Assembly (NCBI GenBank): GCA_903813345.2 | Contig: CAIIXF020000011.1 | Coordinates: forward strand, 37,136,062 to 37,200,061 | Reading direction: 5' to 3' | DNA length: 64,000 nucleotides | Source: Owenia fusiformis | Lineage: Eukaryota; Annelida; Polychaeta; Sabellida; Oweniidae | Shown: positions 49,076 to 62,759 of the stretch, in pieces | Position numbering within the stretch: position 1 is the stretch's first letter | How the letters are laid out: each line of letters starts with the position of its first letter | The notes under the pieces: generated by a model | The model's input: the letters and a program-made list of their open reading frames with translations, nothing else | What the model was told of the DNA's origin: nothing | Databases searched by the model: none | Made by a program: the position numbers and the translations under genes

Positions 49076-49589
49076 GTAAATCAAGAATGACAAGCCCCTC
49101 ATTCCAAAAATGATGGGTCCCTAACTTTCCAGTAATACATATATCAGTTCAGGCTCCTGTGATTCAAAATAACAAGGGCCCACATTTCAGAATGACAGGT
49201 CTCTGTAAACTAGAATGACAGGTCCATATATTGAGAGATGACAGAGCTTGTGATGTTCTGACAAAATCTCGGGAGACTTGAGTAGAGTAATAATAATATG
49301 TTGCAATGAATAATAACATTTTGCATATCTTAAACTTTATTAAACATCCTCACATTTGGCTAATATATATTTGCAACTAAGCTCGGAGTACACTTCATAT
49401 AAAAAATCATGATCTTGACAAAAAATGCATCTTGATTCTGAGATTATCTTTCATGATGATACACTGTTTCTCGAATACACAAAATGTTTATATAATAGGA
49501 ATAAATTGGGGAATAAATAATCCTTCAGAATTGTATACTTTTAATTTAAATGCCACGTTATATCATTTAAACTTTCTCCAGCTGGGTGC

Positions 49590-49688
49590 AGTCTTGCAGC
49601 AAGTCCCATCCCCTTCCCCCAGCTTCCAGTGTTAGAGAGAATGTGTGTGTGTGTGGGGGGGGGGGGGGTGGAGGTTTGATACAAGACT
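49590..49688. mobile_element. C-rich snapback MITE, copy d (99 bp)
   Basis: The cleanest copy. It starts AGTCTTGCAGCAAGTCCCAT then C-rich, has a (TG)n loop (49642-49655), then G14 and GGAGGTTTGATACAAGACT. The terminal 7 bp, AGTCTTG/CAAGACT, are exact inverted repeats. Confidence 0.7.
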
Positions 49689-50818
49689 ATGCAAATGAGA
49701 TCACTGCATTCTGTTTAATATACTTTAATTTCCTAAATTTTGAGGTATATAATACATATACATGTACTGTCATATGGTGATACACAACACTGAAGCTATA
49801 CTTCTCAATGTGGTTAGACAATTATGCATTTGTAAAAAATGTAAAATTCAAGGAAATGTTTATAGCTATCAACTAATTGATAAATATACATTTGGTCTGA
49901 GCATTCAATTCTGTTTCCATGGTTTTATCATATTCTTTCACTACTTCTATGTTATAAAGAATAGTTACATAATTCATTTCATTATGGTTTGACCCCCTCC
50001 CCTCTTATAATGAAATTTCAATTTGTGAATTTGCTTTTCACTTGAACATTTAAAAAGTTAAAGACAGACTAATAAAATCATCATTTACCCCTCCTTCATA
50101 ATGTAATCAACTCAATTCTTCTATTGACTGACTGTCAAAATAAAGTGGTATTTTTGCAAGAGAATCATAATGTTTTCAGAGTGCAAGCTCTCATATTTTT
50201 CACATTTCAGTAAACTGTGAATTTTCCACTCACTTAACAGTGTTTTAAAAGCATTGGAAATATTTTCACATTTCAAGTTAAAAGATTTTACATTCTGATA
50301 CTATTGGAAAATATTCCATGTTTTTGTTTCACATTTTGAGTATTGAACATCACCAACCCATTGCACTTCAGCTGCCTTCTTCACATTGGAACCATTTTTC
50401 ACATTTTCACATTGAGATTCAGGGCACTTTATTCTTAACTTATTTTACCCTTCACAAGCACTTTACTTCATATACCCTCTACAGTACTCATGTACTCTCT
50501 ATACTAGAAATAGCTTTTTGACCCTTTCAATCAAAATGTGTAAGTAATAAAATCTTGTCTCTACTACATTTATTCCTGCCTATATGTCTGGAAATCTTGG
50601 TAAAATTTATTTAACATAAAACTCCCATAAATGTCATGAAAGGTCCATTTGAGATTTTTAAGAACAGCATCAAAACTGTAATAGTAAGAGAGTAACACGG
50701 CTAGCTAATGGAGTTTTAGGGTAGTAATCTGTTAGAATATATTCAGATGCTTGGACCCAATGAAGAGAATGCTTCTTCACATGCCCACACAAATATGGCA
50801 GTTTAGACTGACCCATCA

Positions 50819-51306
50819 ACTTTCACATTGCAATTCAAAGGATGTGATATACTTTTACTTTGCAATTCATGAAATGTGACATACTTTCATATTGCAATTC
50901 ATAGGATGTGACATACTTCAACATTGCAATTCATAGGATGTGACATACATGTACTTTAACATTGCAAATCATAGAATATGACATACTTTAACATTGGAAT
51001 TCATAGGATGTGACATACTTTCACATTGCAATTCATAGGATGTGACATAATTTCACATTGCAATTCATAGGATGTGACATACTTTAACATTGCAATCCAT
51101 AGGGTGTGACATACTTTCACATTGCAATTTATAGGATGTGACATGCTTTCGCATTGCAATTTATAGGATGTGACACACTTTTACATTGCAATTCACAGGA
51201 TGTGACATACTTTCACAGTGCAATTCATAGAATGTGACATACTTTCACAGTGCAATTCATAGAATGTGACATACTTTCACATTGCAATTCATAGAATGTG
51301 ACATAA
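50819..51306 (+). repeat. Minisatellite, 32 bp unit, about 15 copies
   Basis: Consensus GTGACATACTTTCACATTGC then AATTCATAGGAT, with scattered substitutions. It ends about 160 bp before the stop codon of the minus-strand exon, so it would lie in that 3' UTR. Looser TTCACATT motifs are spread over 50195-50420 to its left. Confidence 0.9.
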
Positions 51307-51465
51307 ACACAAAACTGACCCAGAGGCTGAGTCCTGAGGGCGATTTGGTTTTCATCCAGGCTGTTTTTTCAGGACGTCACAGAAAACAACACGACAAATG
51401 TTCAAGAATGTACAAAATCTCTGTGACGCACACTGGCTATTCACATTTCCTCACTCAGACTCGAC

Positions 51466-51570
51466 TCAGACTTGATCTTCCTTTGAATCTTCATTGATCT
51501 GTTGGCGCTGCTTCACAAGTGTGTTGAGTAGAAATAATGCTTGGTCTAATTTCTGGTCCATTTTGTTCAC
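51466..51570 (-). CDS. Last coding exon of an unidentified gene; coiled-coil tail
   Basis: After a strong acceptor (tgtattttcag|GTG), one frame gives 34 residues and a TGA: VNKMDQKLDQALFLLNTL then VKQRQQINE and an acidic end. Leu and Met fall at heptad-like positions (M4, L8, L12, L15, L18), so a short coiled coil is likely. The V-x-x-M-x-x-K-L-D pattern recalls the C-terminal helix D (tetramerising coiled coil) of KCNQ potassium channels, but KCNQ tails are usually longer and I cannot confirm this. Another frame (EQNGPEIRPSI..., ending DQ) is also open, so phase is unproven. Earlier exons would be at higher coordinates; none is visible up to 64000, implying an intron over 12 kb. Confidence 0.45.
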   Translation of the reverse strand: MNKMDQKLDQALFLLNTLVKQRQQINEDSKEDQV

Positions 51571-53323
51571 CTGAAAATACACAGGAATAACCACTGTTTA
51601 ATATCTTCATATTTCTCAGCAAATATAACAATAAAAACATGTTAAAATCTATAATGATTCTTCATTTAAATATACAAGCCATAATATTCAGATTTTATAC
51701 AATATCATTGAACATTTCACATTTAGTTTCATTTTTCAAAGGTTCATATACATGTAAATTCTAAAATACTTTTTACTTAGTGTCCATGTACCAATCTTAT
51801 CTTAATTTCTGGTATTATTGTATGTGTATTGGTAAGATCAAATCCACCCCTGCAAAAATTTTGCAATGATTGTGGAAAAAATGAGAATATTAGTGAATGT
51901 GTTTGTGTGTGGTGAATGGGTAAACAGTAGGTACAATGGTATTTTCAAAGTTTTAACAGGTTACAAAATACCACATTGTCTTATTTGGATAATGACAATA
52001 ATGCCATAACCATTATATTATAGGGGTACCTGTACGAGTGAAAGTATATCTTGGATAAAGACATATACTTATATTTTATTACTATAGTTACAGACACATA
52101 CATCACATTTAAAAGATACACTTTCAATCTTTTGACAAATAATTTTTGATAAAATCTTTGTCTGTCGCTGATGTATGTCTTAATAAAGAAAATGCATTAA
52201 TTTTTTGTAATCATATTTTTGATCATGCCTAAGCAAACAAGACGAAGGCAATATAGCACTTTTTCAAAGTGTGATAAAAACTATTACTCCATCTTGAAAT
52301 TCAATTGCAATGCCTGATTTTTAAGAAATGACATTTTTTTTATCAGAGTAGAGTATGTCAGGGTTTCCTGCATAGTACATGCCTAGTCACTTCATTCCTC
52401 ATGAATTTTACTCTTTTTCACTCTATTATGAATTTAAAAATTGACCGCTTTTGACATTTCACTTATTTCACATACAGGATGTGGTACATGCTATTTGACA
52501 ATTTGAATTGAGTTATCAAAATCAAAACTCAGTTCATCTTAAAGGTCATCCTAGATTTAAACTTTGAAGTGTGCAGATAAGAAAAATCAAAGTGTGTTTG
52601 AAAAAATCTTCAAAAAGTGTGCCTGCATGCCTATAAGTTCTGTTTATATTATCATGCAATCTAATAAACTTGATACTGTAATTTAGGCTTATGTAGTATA
52701 ACAACTTTGGTGTCATTATTCACTTTTGACTAGATATTTAGAGATATGTGTTTACATGTAGTCATGTCATCTAATTATCTCTTGATTGGTCTTTCCAGCT
52801 ATTAAATCATTAGTGTAATCATTAGAACACACCTATCAGAGCCATCTATTCAGTTAACTTTTATAAACCAACCCATTGCCAGGAGTCAGAAATCTCTGCT
52901 TCAGTTTTTAAGCCAGGCTTTGAGTATGATACATAATCTTCAGTATTTAAAAATTCAAATATTTATCTTTAATATTCAAGAGTAAGGTGAAAATATTCTA
53001 CAGAAAGACATAGACATAAAGTAATATACAAAAGTATATGTGCAAGCTAACAACTCGAAGAGGGTTAAGTCTTGTATCAAACTGTCATGTAAACAAATGG
53101 GGGAAGTAAAATAGTTCCAGAGAGCTAGATGTAAGACTACTCAAAACATGACCAAGATCAAACTTGACTAAACACAGGCCTATAAAAACTAGCACTTTTA
53201 GAAAATTATTTCGGATATGAAACTTAGTTTTTCAATCATGTGGGGATCAACTTTTGTAATCATTTTGTTTACATGTTATGTTTTTTTCAGTTGATATTTG
53301 ATATAACTTGGTTGGTAAAAGGA

Positions 53324-53422
53324 AAGTCCAGCCACAAGCCATTGTGACCCCCACTGCTCACCTCCCCTTATGTTGATAAAACACATAAGGAGGGGGGGGG
53401 TCCAGAGTCTTGAAGCAAGACT
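53324..53422. mobile_element. C-rich snapback MITE, copy e (99 bp)
   Basis: The left arm starts AAGTCCAGCCACAAGCCATT and is C-rich. The loop centres on TTATGTTGATAAAACACATAA. The right arm is GGAGG plus a G-run, then TCCAGAGTCTTGAAGCAAGACT. Confidence 0.65.
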
Positions 53423-56400
53423 AGTTAAACTATTACTTTTTAAACAAATTCTGATTCTGACAGTTGTTAGCAATTTCAAAGACCTTTGGTCAAAGAGATA
53501 ACTGGTCCTTGAGATACGAAAAGTGATATCCCTTTGAGTGATTTTTCTTTGATTTTAAATAAACCAAATTATTCTAGCAAGTAATATATCTTAACCGGCC
53601 CTTAGATGATGTTTTTCATGTTGTTTTGAAGTTTGGATTGTGGCTAATGAAAATATAAACTTCCAAAGATTATAGTTTACAATACACTTGTCTCCAAGGC
53701 AGATTAAAATAACATTTTTTAAGTCCTAATATGGTTTTGCTTAGGATTGTTACTATTCAGTTAATTAAAAACTGTATGTTTGTTTCCAAATGTCTATATA
53801 TTATAACAAATAGCTCATATTGTTACATTAAAGCTGGAATATAAGAAATTAGTCATTTCATTTTTATCTGTAATATTTGAGAAAATATACAAACATATTT
53901 CTGCAAAAAAGATGAAATGAAAAACGTTTGAATCTTCATTCATTGTGATACCCGCTCCATCTTTGTCTTGAACCTTTCTTCACAAACAACAGATAAGAGG
54001 GGATGGGTAAGGTGGAAAAGAATGTTCAATCCTAATTATCATCATGCATTTATATTTTTTTACCTAAGGACTTGAGGAAATGTCCATGCTCTACCTTAGC
54101 ATAATCACAATCAGGGCATACACAAAGCAACACCTTACGTAATGAAGAATAAAGTCTCCCAACGAAAACCTACACTGCTGATCAAGTTTCACCAAGACAC
54201 ATGTATCAACCTGAATGAATTTCATTATTCTTTGATTTCATTTCACTGAAATAATTATGTATATTTATGGCATTTCTACCTATTGTTGACGAGATAATTC
54301 CGTTAAATAGCGTGTAATGTGTCAGACCCATATGCCAGCTGCAGTCCCCTCAATAGTAAATTATAACAATTTCCACCGAAATTAAAGTGTGACTTTTCCA
54401 GAATAAATCTCCCTTATTGTACATGTCATTGAGAATTATGTGGAGCCTTTGTGAATTCCTAAAATGATTACTTGCATTGTTAGGCCGAAACAAAGACACC
54501 TTAATCGAATACAAAGGTATTTACGAAGACATTTTCTCAAACTGGTGGCAAATTATGACAATTTGGAGATTTCTCATTTATCATTCCTCTGTAGGTTATT
54601 AATCTTAATTCAGAATTTGAAGAGGTATGAATCTACTTAATTCAAATCTAAATCTAAAAACATTTTACTGTTAAACGAAATAAATTATGTTAGATAAATA
54701 AATGCAATATACAATAGGTTATTTTTGGTCATATTATAGAATTTCCAAAGCAATAATGACTCTAATAATAGAGATTAAAAAGTCATTAACATCTCGGTCT
54801 CTGTGTATTCTTGGATCAAAAAAAAGGTTTACAGCCCAAATCTGATGACATCCTCGCTGCAAGGATATCTTACAAGTATATATATGAATTTAAGCATAAA
54901 TGAAGTCCTTTGAAGAAGGATGATCTGATGACCCCATAAAGGGAATTAATCCAATCACAACTCTCAATAATCATGGCTCACAATTTTCAACTTTATTTAA
55001 GTATACTCAGATCCCAATCCTTCTTTGTTTTGGTTATGATACCTTAAGGGATTGGAGCAAAATCTTTGTTAGTTTGTCCTACAATGGGGAACAATAGACA
55101 AGATCGAGGGGAATGGATGATTCAAAATTCATCTTCTGAAGTCATGGTGACCTTTTGGTCAGAACCGGGCCAAGGTTATGTCTAAAAGGACGCACGGCTC
55201 ACACTTGGGTATCTAAAAGTTCGCACGCTTCTGTATACTGCAACAGTTGACTCCCTTGAGCAAAGTTAGAATTAATTTTTATCTTTATGCCTTTAGGATG
55301 TGACTATTGTTTGGAATCATCCTGGGATTTTTAAAAAAATCTGAAGACTGCATTAAGTATCTCCTGTGGAGTTTCTAAAACAATTTTCCTCAAAAATGTT
55401 ACCAATTATGCACAGAGTTTATCAGGGGAATTTCCAGGTAATAAATATAGCATGGCACTGTTATGGTAATAGCAGGTATTGTGTTTCATGGACAATAGGT
55501 CCCTAATAGATATGTGAATAGATCAGAGAACAACTTACAATTTTTCTGTTGTCACAAGCAAAAGGTGTCAAGCAAACCTTACGTCCAAATATGGATCATT
55601 GTGTCATTTTTCCATTTAAACGTAACTTTGAAATACCATTAATAAAAAAAATAAAATAAAACATAAAAATAAATCAAATATGTTAAAAAACGTACGAAAT
55701 TATGATTTTTTGTAATTCAATTTCCTTAAAATCAAGGAAAATTATTTGAAATAAAATGCAAGGACGTCAGGGTGTGGCCTGCTACTTGAATTTTATTATT
55801 ACTAACATATAGCTATGGTACCTGGACTTGCAGGGACAATGGTTAAAATAACTTTTGACATTTTGAATCAGTTTGCCAGACAATGCATTACAATGAACAA
55901 AGTTAGAAGTGTAAATAATGGAAAAGTTTCATCAACAGGCCACACGTTTGGTTTATAGGCATCAGAAATGCTTTGATTTGTTCTAACAACTCAACTTCGC
56001 ACGCTACAGTCTTCACTGCGTTCATGTTTCCCTATTCTGAAAGTCTTTCTCAGCAATTTCTAGAAAGAGGGTGGGGTAGGGTGGGAGGAAACAAGATACC
56101 CAACAAGCAATTTTTTCACCAAAAGGATATCAAATGTAAAATTGCAGCCCAATATGCTGGTGTGGTATCAACATGATATATCACTGGGCTTTCAAAAACA
56201 AATAAAACAGCCGTTATTATAAAAGTATGTAATTCAAATCATCAAAAACACTTCATGTGTCAAAATGATATGTTTTATTGTTTCAAAATACACGAATAAT
56301 GAAGCAATCAAAGTTGAAATTTTACCAGGTTCATGGGAAGGGCAGATACGTACTCTGTATTCAAATTGATCCCCATTCCACTTTCATCCTTAAAGTTACA

Positions 56401-59400
56401 GGACCAGTTCTTAAAGGCCATTACAACCCTCATATATCTTTTTAACAGTGTAATAATGTCAACAGAATTTAATTTAATTTGACATGGTGATTTTGAAAAG
56501 TGAAATTTTTGACTGATGATTCGGTATTTAACTCAGTGAAGGATGTATGAAATTATAATATGCCACAACTGGTTAGTTGCGCCAAATGTTGGTTTTATGG
56601 TCAAATTGCGTTATTTTACCAATAATTGTCCAAGTATTAAAACTGAAGGTTAATCGGGCGAGAAAATTTAGCATTAATATATTCAAATAATATGCGGTAT
56701 CAGGTTTACTTAAAACATAAGGGCAAAGTTCAACTGCTTGTATAGGACAGAGGTCGTCCTGACCAAATGTCATAATTTACATTGACGTTTATTCCTTAAT
56801 CATACAATTCTGGTCTTTATTTCAACTGGAGAAAGGATTAGAATTCGATTCATGTGCCTTATGGCATGATTTCAGAAATTTATTCTTCTTTTTCTCCGAT
56901 TGCAAACAAAGGATTTCCTCGAAGCAATCTAAGAATCGTGAGATTTTGTTAAATCTTAGATAACACGGCCAACTGTTTGATTTTTACATTTCTACAGATT
57001 TCTTCGTATTCATAGAACACCTCTTAATTAGTCCGATCTCTAATAGTCAATTGTGATAATTTCTAATATCTCACTTGGCCATTTGGACATAACCCTCCAT
57101 GGTGTCCCGTTTATTCCTATTCAAAACTGCCCCTTCATGTGCCCCCCTCCCAGTGGGCAATTCACGCCTATATTGTTCATAAATTGATGCCCCAGGATCT
57201 GTAAATGACACAACAATTAGTGATCTGAGAATTAGCACTCACATATGCCACTCATAAGTTTCAAGAGACATGTTACTTGTAGGGGTTTCATGATTATTAG
57301 CAGGGGTCTTCACTTCAATTACGATTGAGTTTAGGTTTCTATTTGATAACGATTTCAAAATCATCAAGTGTTTTTTAAAGGTCATAATATCATGTCAATA
57401 AACATTGGTTATGCCAGATCTTTATATCAGTACAAGCCTTTGAGAAGTATATTATTGTATTATTGTAAAGCTTATTATTCTCATTATAAAGCTTATTCTC
57501 AACATCAGTTTATAAGTGAAAAAAGTTAGAGTACATGCTCTCATAAGAACAATAAGCACTGTAACTATTACATATTGAATATCACTTATTAAATTTCACA
57601 AGTAGATTTCATAACTATAGGTTCACCAATGTAATTATTTTATTCAGAAATGCCTATAGATTTTTTGATATTCTTGGGATGATTCCAAATCATGTTGCGA
57701 ACTGGGATTTTATTTAAGCTAAAAAATAAGTGTTTTTAGTTTTGACTCCCTACCACTCTATTGTAATATTCTAAGTGATTTTTCTATATGACACGCCAGC
57801 ATGAGAGTATAATAACACAAGCTAAAATACGTAAATTAACTGCCAAACATGTACCTAAATATTAGTTTGAAAATCATTATAGGCAACAGGTTAAACAGAG
57901 GGGTTAATTTGTTTTTATTAAGGTTAAAAAAATACATTGATATTATTCACAATGAACTTTGGCTTTATTAAAGGTGTAACTTATATTTCATTCTGTTCTA
58001 CCTGATGAAAAATCACATCTTTTTTAATTTTTGAATTATGGATCAATGCTGGTCTTGTACACTGAGAAATTAATAAATGAAAGTTTTTCATTTTAAATTT
58101 TACAAGTAGGTTAGGGATCGAGTTTTAAAACCATTGAATAAAAACTTGAATACAATTTCAGTTTACATTTTATATAAATGTCAAAATCTGGATTTATTAG
58201 TTTGTTTTGCAAGAAATAAGAAGATAAATCGTAAAACATGTTTACTTTGTAACATAGTAAAAATAGTACATATATAGTAGCTCTATACTATAGACCTGAT
58301 TGTGAAATCCTTGTGCATAAAATACCATTAAAATCATGCTTTTTGAGAAAAAGCATGAAAATAAGAGAAACTATCAAAAATAAAATTAACATGGGCAACA
58401 GTTATATACACCATTGGAATGCAAAAAACAGTGACATCATTCAAGTGTTATGAAAATCTGATTAAAATTCAAACATGGCATGTTATTTCATCTCAAGGTA
58501 TGCTCATTTAATATGCAGAAAATGTGTGACAAAAATTACAAAATTTAAAAGGAGCAAAAGTTCATAGATTCACACAAAAAATCTTACAATTGGTATTTCA
58601 TACCTGGGATTTTATGACGCAAAATAGCAATTTCAGGCTCGTAAATATGATCATACTATGCAAAGTTGCCTAGAAAGTACACAGATACACTGAGATAAAA
58701 TTCATGAAGAACAAACAGAACTTAATCATGAAATTGAAAGCCTCTTGCATAGAAAATAAGTACATTTTTATATTACACTAGAATGTCAGTCAGTGGCCAT
58801 ATTGTTTATATGAAGAGTCTGGGACACAGACTGCAGACACAATCTAAAGACAATGAGGGGGTGGGGGGGGGTGGTGGTGTAAATAGCGCTGTTATCAGAG
58901 GCTATTTAACTTTACATTAACTCAATATCAAGTTGTCCATATTTTCATACTGTTGTTTGTCATACTCATGCAGTTCTATGTATCCATAAATAAATAACCT
59001 TCAAAAACAGCAATTTAACAGCATATCAGTTGATTTGTTAATTAAGAAAAAACATAAACAAGTAGTAAACAAATCAAAAAATGTGTCATAGAAGCAATAT
59101 TCACAATAACAATTGTCACACTGTTCTATCATCACCTTCAAAAGTTAACAAAATGAAATATTTCTTCAGAACTAACTTTACTGTTGAATACAAACATTCA
59201 AAGAATTAGCTCCATCAGAGGCCATTGGAGCCAGAATTCTTAGAATAAGACCCCCCTTGAATTGTCTAAAACATAAGTGATTTCATTTACTTTGGATAAG
59301 TAATCATATATTTATAACTATTTTAATTATGTTTCTTAAATAAGGCAATAAAAATACATACAGTGCCATTAGCCGTCATCAATTAGAAATTAGAAAATGA

Positions 59401-61063
59401 GAAAGTCAGACATTTCAGATAAGACAGAACAGGGTATACATGTACTCTGTATATTTTTTATGTTCATTATATTTGACTCAATAGATTTAACCAAAGCCTA
59501 ACATATATAATATCATACTTTTTCAAAAGCTCAAAATACTAAATAAATGATCCACAAGTCCCATAGTTTTTATGAAAATGCAACATTCTTTGAGATTGCC
59601 CCCCAAGATGACTCCGGAGATGACTCCATTCTGATGGCGCCCTCTCTCTTACAGACTTGACCCTAGCTCCTTATATAACGTACAACTCATGTATAAAACG
59701 CATCATAAAGCCATTCAACATATACAAAACTCCAGGCACTTGAACCCAGTAAATAAATCTTTAATAAATGTTTGTAAAAGCTTCACAAATAGCTCTTTGA
59801 GGTTCCATGTTGAACTTACCAATTAGAGGTATCCTAAATTTCACAATTCAGAGTTACCCGTGTTAGATTTTGACATTTACTGGCCAATAAATGCCACACG
59901 ATGCCATTGTTTACACTTTTACTCCAATTGCTGATGAAATATGGCCATCATACATAACTGTGGGCTTTCTAGGTTCATGATGTAACATAGATCAGAATCT
60001 AAATGTTTCAACATATCCATTCTTATATGTCATGCCAATTTATTGAAAAGTGTCACTAAATTCTTGCATTTCATGATATCATATTTCACCTTGTAAACAT
60101 AAACCCATTCCTCTGAAGCCAAGAGGATTCCAGTCTGATAGCAAGTCTCCGAACTCCCGCCCCCCTCCCCTCCCCTCACCCTCCCATATCATTTCAACTT
60201 CAGAGGGGTCAAAGAGACCTCATATAAACCTAGTACAATCCATCTAAATGATAACCAAAGATGTGTATCATTATTTTTACGGAAATTGTATTGAATTGTT
60301 GTTTTAGATGAAATCTATTAGCATTTCAGGAAGTTTTATATGTCATGGAAACCGTAAAGGAAATCAAGATGTAGTACTTATCCAAATAAGGCAACAGCAA
60401 TGCATGGGCGTAGCATAGCCCTACAACATACCATAAATACTTGTATAACATAATATTTTTTGTTATTGTAAAATAATTAAACAATTTTATATTTGAGAAT
60501 AGCAAATCTATTCATATCTACCACAAACAAGCAAAATATGAAATAAATTATATGGAAGGTGACAATTGATATTTTTTCAAATGCTTAAAATTAACATTCC
60601 ATCTGACACAACCATTGGATAAATTACAACTAAATAAAACATTTTTTCTCTACAAGGTAAAATACTGTAAAGTGTGAACACTTCTCAACAACCACATTTT
60701 CAATAACAACATAAAATAAAATTACTTTATCATATAAAATGGCAGCAATTTCACAATGGTCTAGATCCCAGAAAACTGTTGCTATGTTGACCAATCATAA
60801 GTAACTTGTGTTGAGTGACTATTCTGTAATATTAAAACATGACAAACAAACAAGTAAAACCTTAAAGGTATAAAGTGACCACCATTGAAAATGGAAATGA
60901 AGAAAATAATCATTTCTTCTATTCTAAAAAACAATGGACAGACAAACGTACAGACGGAAGAGGATTTATCTTTATCCCTGGAAACAAAGTGAACTGAATG
61001 AGATAATAATGACATCATCGCGAGTCTGGTGATCATGGCGTCTGGTGATCACGCCATGTCAAA

Positions 61064-61640
61064 CTAGTTTTAAACATCCGAATTCCATATGCGCGATATC
61101 ATTCACGCGCCCGGAGAGTGACATCATTGGGTAACAGGCGTAATCATATCCAAGCAACTCATTATTTTAGAAGCAAACATCCGACTAACATGCGCGTGAT
61201 ATATCATGCGCCCGGAGAATGACATCATCGGGAAACAGGCAACATAATATCCAAGCATCTCATTATTTCAGAAGCAAACATCCGATTATCATGCGCCGGG
61301 AGGATGATATCATCGGGAAACAGGCGTAATAATATCCAATCACCTCATTATTTCAGAAAAACATCCGATTTCTAAAAGAGCCAAAAGAATGATTAAGTCA
61401 TGCGCCTGGAATTTGATATCATCCGGAAATAAGCATAATATCAATTCATGTTGAACTTATTATTAGGAGGAAAACAAATAGTAGTCTAATAATGACAAAT
61501 GTTTGAGAAACTTGCATGGACTAAATCTTTTTATAAATAAACATGATATTCCAGAAAGGTCTGAAGTCATAAAATGAATGAGGCTATGGCATCTCGCGAA
61601 AATGACATCATCCACAAATAGGCGAACTATTATACATACA
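61064..61640. repeat. Degenerate tandem array with TGAYATCATC core
   Basis: The core ATGCGCCCGGAGAATGACAT then CATCGGGAAACAGGC recurs with TGAYATCAT at 61119, 61220, 61305, 61414 and, weakly, 61603 (periods 101, 85, 109, 189). Between cores a CTCATTATTTCAGAAGCAAA segment also repeats. Confidence 0.8.
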
Positions 61641-62712
61641 AGCTGAACCTATAGTTTTATATTAAAGACCCTGCATTCTCCTTAACTCTATTATTCAGTA
61701 AAATAAAGGGTGGGGGGGAGGTATAGCATTTTAGATTCCACAGAGCACTAATTAAAAAAAGAGAGTCTGATATATCAGTAAAATATATCTGCAACATATT
61801 CCACATGATGTCATATACATGTATATTGCATTCTCAATCAAAATTGTAAGGGAAATATTGGTATGCTTTTTCAAAAGATTGCTTCTACTATTTCAAGTCT
61901 CTCCAATTTTCGGTATCTCTTTAAATGAAGTCTTTAATTGACTCACATGTCATAGAGTAAAAATAGATATCCCACAAAAGCATTCGATAAAGAGGGATTC
62001 TGATAAATGAGAACGGGATATGGGGTCTTGATCGTGCAAGCCTACTAAACAAATCATTACTTTGAAAATAACAACAGACAAACTTTTGAACTACCTGCAT
62101 GGGGCAAATAAGCACTTCATTGTTTTAAAGAGAAAATAATGAATTTTGTAAGTATGATAATTGAAAGCAAATATTCAAGAGTGGATGCTGATTAGAATGT
62201 TATTCTATGCTGGAAAACAATTGATAACCTCCAAACAAACGACATGGGGCAAATATGGCAAAAATTGACAAGTGACATATCATATGTATAGAGATAACAT
62301 GATTGTTTCAGCATACATAGTGCTTTTACATTTGAGGTACATCATGTGGTTTAGTTTTTAAAATATTACAACGAGACTGTTTTTGTTTTGGACAGTGACT
62401 TATTTGACCAAATGTTTGACCCCTTCAGATGGGGTAAGGTATTAACCCCCAAGTTCATCAATCTTTCCATCAAATCTAGCTGCAAACAGGTCTCTGCGAA
62501 GGGGGATGACCACACCTGTCTACATCACCTGTTGCATTCTGGTCAGAGTAAACAACTGGTTGCTATAGTCACTGGTTTGTTGCCATGGTCACTATGACAT
62601 ATTCTCAACAAATGTTCACTAAATGCCCCATTGTTTACACAGATAATTCAACTTCCCATTTATCTCTTTTACAGTGACCATTCCTCTACACATGGAACAG
62701 ATTAAGACGCAC

Positions 62713-62759
62713 CCAGCACAAAAAGACCCCAGCACAAAAAGACCCCAGCACAAAAAGAC
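62713..62759 (+). repeat. 16 bp tandem repeat, three copies
   Basis: CCAGCACAAAAAGACC is repeated three times without error (last copy short by one base). Confidence 0.9.

Larger units (their letters stand above)
36600..51465. other. 15 kb non-coding stretch, hairpin- and repeat-rich
   Basis: I find no supported exon. The left part (37-43 kb) has moderately GC-rich islands (37.2-37.4, 38.0-38.4, 39.5, 42.2-42.5 kb) that could be regulatory. The right part (about 45.59-51.46 kb) may be the 3' UTR of the minus-strand gene ending at 51466. Named repeats are listed separately. Confidence 0.45.

Noticed and set aside
50819-51306. CRISPR-like array
   Set aside because: Units are head-to-tail without unique spacers; this is a minisatellite in eukaryotic DNA.
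60782-61036. 84-codon frame on the minus strand with hydrophobic segments
   Set aside because: It runs into the degenerate array region and has no coding context.
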